From positions 1 through 8,292 of the forward strand of contig JAUXGY010000067.1 of NCBI GenBank assembly GCA_030621805.1: a DNA stretch of 8,292 bases, in the 5' to 3' direction. Below the pieces are notes generated by a model. That model made no database searches and had not been told where the DNA came from. It saw only the letters and a list, made by a program, of their open reading frames with translations. Source of the stretch: Kiritimatiellales bacterium (lineage in GTDB: Bacteria > Verrucomicrobiota > Kiritimatiellia > Kiritimatiellales > Pontiellaceae). Made by a program: the position numbers and the translations under genes. Shown here one piece after another: positions 7,002 through 8,292 of the stretch (position 1 is the stretch's first letter; the number at the start of each line of letters is the position of its first letter).

Positions 7002-8039
7002 TTAGCCGAACTTCACCCGAGGGTCTACTGCGGCCACGCAAACGTCTGAGAGAATATTCCCGAGCAGCTGCAAGGTGGCACTAATGGCCAACACGCCCAT
7101 CACCACCGTGTAGTCCTTGCTCAGGACGGAGGTGAAGCCCAGCATGCCGATCCCGTCGATGTTGAAAATGGATTCAATCAGGAACGAGCCGCCGACCAGC
7201 AGGCTGATCTGGTTGCCGAAGGTAGTGGCGATCGGGATCAGGCTGTTGTCGAGGGCGTGTTTGAAGATGGCGCGCTTATAGGGAACGCCCTTCGCCAGCG
7301 CGGTTCGCACATAGTCTGCCGACATCTGCTCCATCAGCTGGTTTTTCATCAGCATAGTCATGAAAGCAAAGCTACCGATCAGGTAGCAGCACATCGGCAG
7401 GATGGCGTGTTTGATCAGGTCGACCACTCGGGCACCAAAGCTCAGGCTCGCAAAATTTTCGCTCACGAAGCCGCCCAGAGGAAGCAACTGCCAGTTGGAG
7501 GCCACGAACACAACCAATATCGCGCCCAATGCATAGCCGGGGATGGCGTAGCCGAAATAGACCAGCAGCGAACTCGCATTATCAAAGAAACCGCGGTGCT
7601 TGATCGCCTTCATCAGACCCAGCGGAATACATACGGCGTAGATTACGAACATCGAGATCAGGCCGAAGAAAATGGAAATTGGCATTTTGCTGATGATCAA
7701 CTTGAGCACATCGATGCCGTAAATGTTGGATTCGCCGAAGTCTAACCGGACAACGTTGGCAATCCATCGCCCATAGTCGGCCAGGATGTTGTCCGAAATG
7801 CCGTATGCCTTCATCAGGCGTGCTTCTTCCTCGGGCGTCAGTGCTTCTTCACCGGCCGGTTGTCCGGCCGCGGCGCTAGCACCGGCACCGCCTTGCTGCT
7901 GCATTTGCGCCATCTTCGCCTGGCGCGCCTGCTCGATCGGCCCGCCCGGTGCGGAGCGCATGGTGAAAAACACCACAAATGTGATCCCGAGAAAGGTCGG
8001 AATCATCAGCAAGAGTCTTCGGATAAAATATGCGGTCAC
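7002..8039 (-). CDS. yejB: YejB-type inner membrane permease of the peptide ABC importer
   Basis: This is the second membrane subunit, of the OppB/DppB/YejB branch. It begins with the family hallmark TAYFIRRLLLMIPTFLGI and SAPGGPIEQA (29-38). It continues with LDFGES (99-104), YFGYAIPGYALG (161-172), the EAA-like coupling segment YVRTALAKGVPYKRAIFKHAL (243-263, read as two adjoining parts) and GSFLIESIFNIDGIGMLG (284-301). It ends DPRVKFG, much like the DPRIDFEGR end of E. coli YejB. Length is 345 residues, near normal. Residues 41-63 are a low-complexity Gln/Gly/Ala linker between the first membrane segment and the rest, a place where YejB proteins also carry a variable insert. The start is GTG at 8039, with a strong AGGGGG site 6 nt upstream. 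It is the first gene of the operon, and no upstream gene on this strand is visible in the window. Confidence 0.93.
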   Translation of the reverse strand: MTAYFIRRLLLMIPTFLGITFVVFFTMRSAPGGPIEQARQAKMAQMQQQGGAGASAAAGQPAGEEALTPEEEARLMKAYGISDNILADYGRWIANVVRLDFGESNIYGIDVLKLIISKMPISIFFGLISMFVIYAVCIPLGLMKAIKHRGFFDNASSLLVYFGYAIPGYALGAILVVFVASNWQLLPLGGFVSENFASLSFGARVVDLIKHAILPMCCYLIGSFAFMTMLMKNQLMEQMSADYVRTALAKGVPYKRAIFKHALDNSLIPIATTFGNQISLLVGGSFLIESIFNIDGIGMLGFTSVLSKDYTVVMGVLAISATLQLLGNILSDVCVAAVDPRVKFG

Positions 8040-8292
8040 TTATATCCCCCTGTTGAGCTCTCCCCCATGATCCGAGAGTTCAGTCCTAATAGCGAAAATT
8101 GTAACAGATCACCCAGAAAGATGAACTTCTATTTGTCGGAAAAAGAAATCTGGGTCTGCGTGAGTTCCTTGACAATCTCCGAATTAGCAGGTACCCATTA
8201 TTGCCATCAAACGACTCTATTTCCGCACCTCTAACGGAGTCATTTATTTCTAATAAAATCTAACAGAACTTGATAAGAAAACGACAGGTACT
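8040..8292. other. Noncoding leader upstream of the importer operon
   Basis: No credible gene is visible on either strand. The region is AT-richer than the genes, as expected for a promoter region. I could not find a convincing -35/-10 pair for the operon; TTGATG (8208-8203) followed after 17 bp by CTAATT on the minus strand is a poor candidate. A spaced inverted repeat, ACCCAGA at 8111-8117 and TCTGGGT at 8149-8155, could be an operator or RNA stem, but seven base pairs may occur by chance. The operon promoter is presumably here or beyond the right edge. Confidence 0.4.
8046..8051 (-). promoter_or_regulatory. Shine-Dalgarno site fixing the GTG start of the YejB-type gene
   Basis: AGGGGG on the minus strand is followed by a 6-nt AT-rich spacer and then GTG at 8039. 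The strength and spacing of the site, together with the conserved TAYFIRRLL N-terminus immediately after the GTG, decide the start despite the non-ATG codon. Confidence 0.75.

Noticed and set aside
7860..8234. 124-codon plus-strand frame reaching into the right-hand noncoding region
   Set aside because: Most of it is opposite the start of the YejB-type gene; the rest shows no domain or ribosome-binding site.

Overview
The window carries a five-gene ABC peptide importer operon on the minus strand, followed on the same strand by the start of a gene for an exported trypsin-like serine protease that runs off the left edge. The plus strand shows nothing credible; its long open frames lie opposite the transporter genes. 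The host looks like a Gram-negative bacterium: there is a substrate-binding protein with an N-terminal export or anchor segment, an exported protease, Shine-Dalgarno sites, fairly GC-rich genes and AT-richer intergenic DNA. No sequence here fixes the phylum. An affiliation with the PVC group (Verrucomicrobiota, Kiritimatiellota, Lentisphaerota) is only an impression from the enlarged binding protein.

Layout, in direction of transcription (right to left): about 250 bp of noncoding leader (8040-8292); a YejB-type permease with a GTG start (7002-8039); a YejE-type permease (5740-6966); a very long YejA-like family 5 substrate-binding protein (3388-5721); an OppD/DppD-type ATPase (2377-3366); a 162-177 bp gap (depending on the downstream start) holding a large AT-rich palindrome (2280-2356); an OppF/DppF-type ATPase (1153-2199 or 2214); a probable intrinsic terminator overlapping its stop codon (1142-1174); a 194 bp spacer with a possible promoter; and the protease gene (958 to beyond base 1).

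The parts form a full importer: the binding protein captures peptides in the periplasm, the two permeases form the membrane channel, and the two ATPases drive transport. The permeases resemble the Yej (oligopeptide/microcin C) importer of enterobacteria, but the ATPases are two separate proteins rather than one fused YejF. The binding protein and the YejE-type permease each carry an extra helix-rich, charged segment in a region expected to be periplasmic. The protease could supply peptides for uptake, but it appears to be a separate transcription unit, so that link is speculative.

I found no clear new biological system. The most unusual item is the nested palindrome between the two ATPase genes, which looks like a dispersed-repeat or small mobile element inserted into an otherwise tightly spaced operon.
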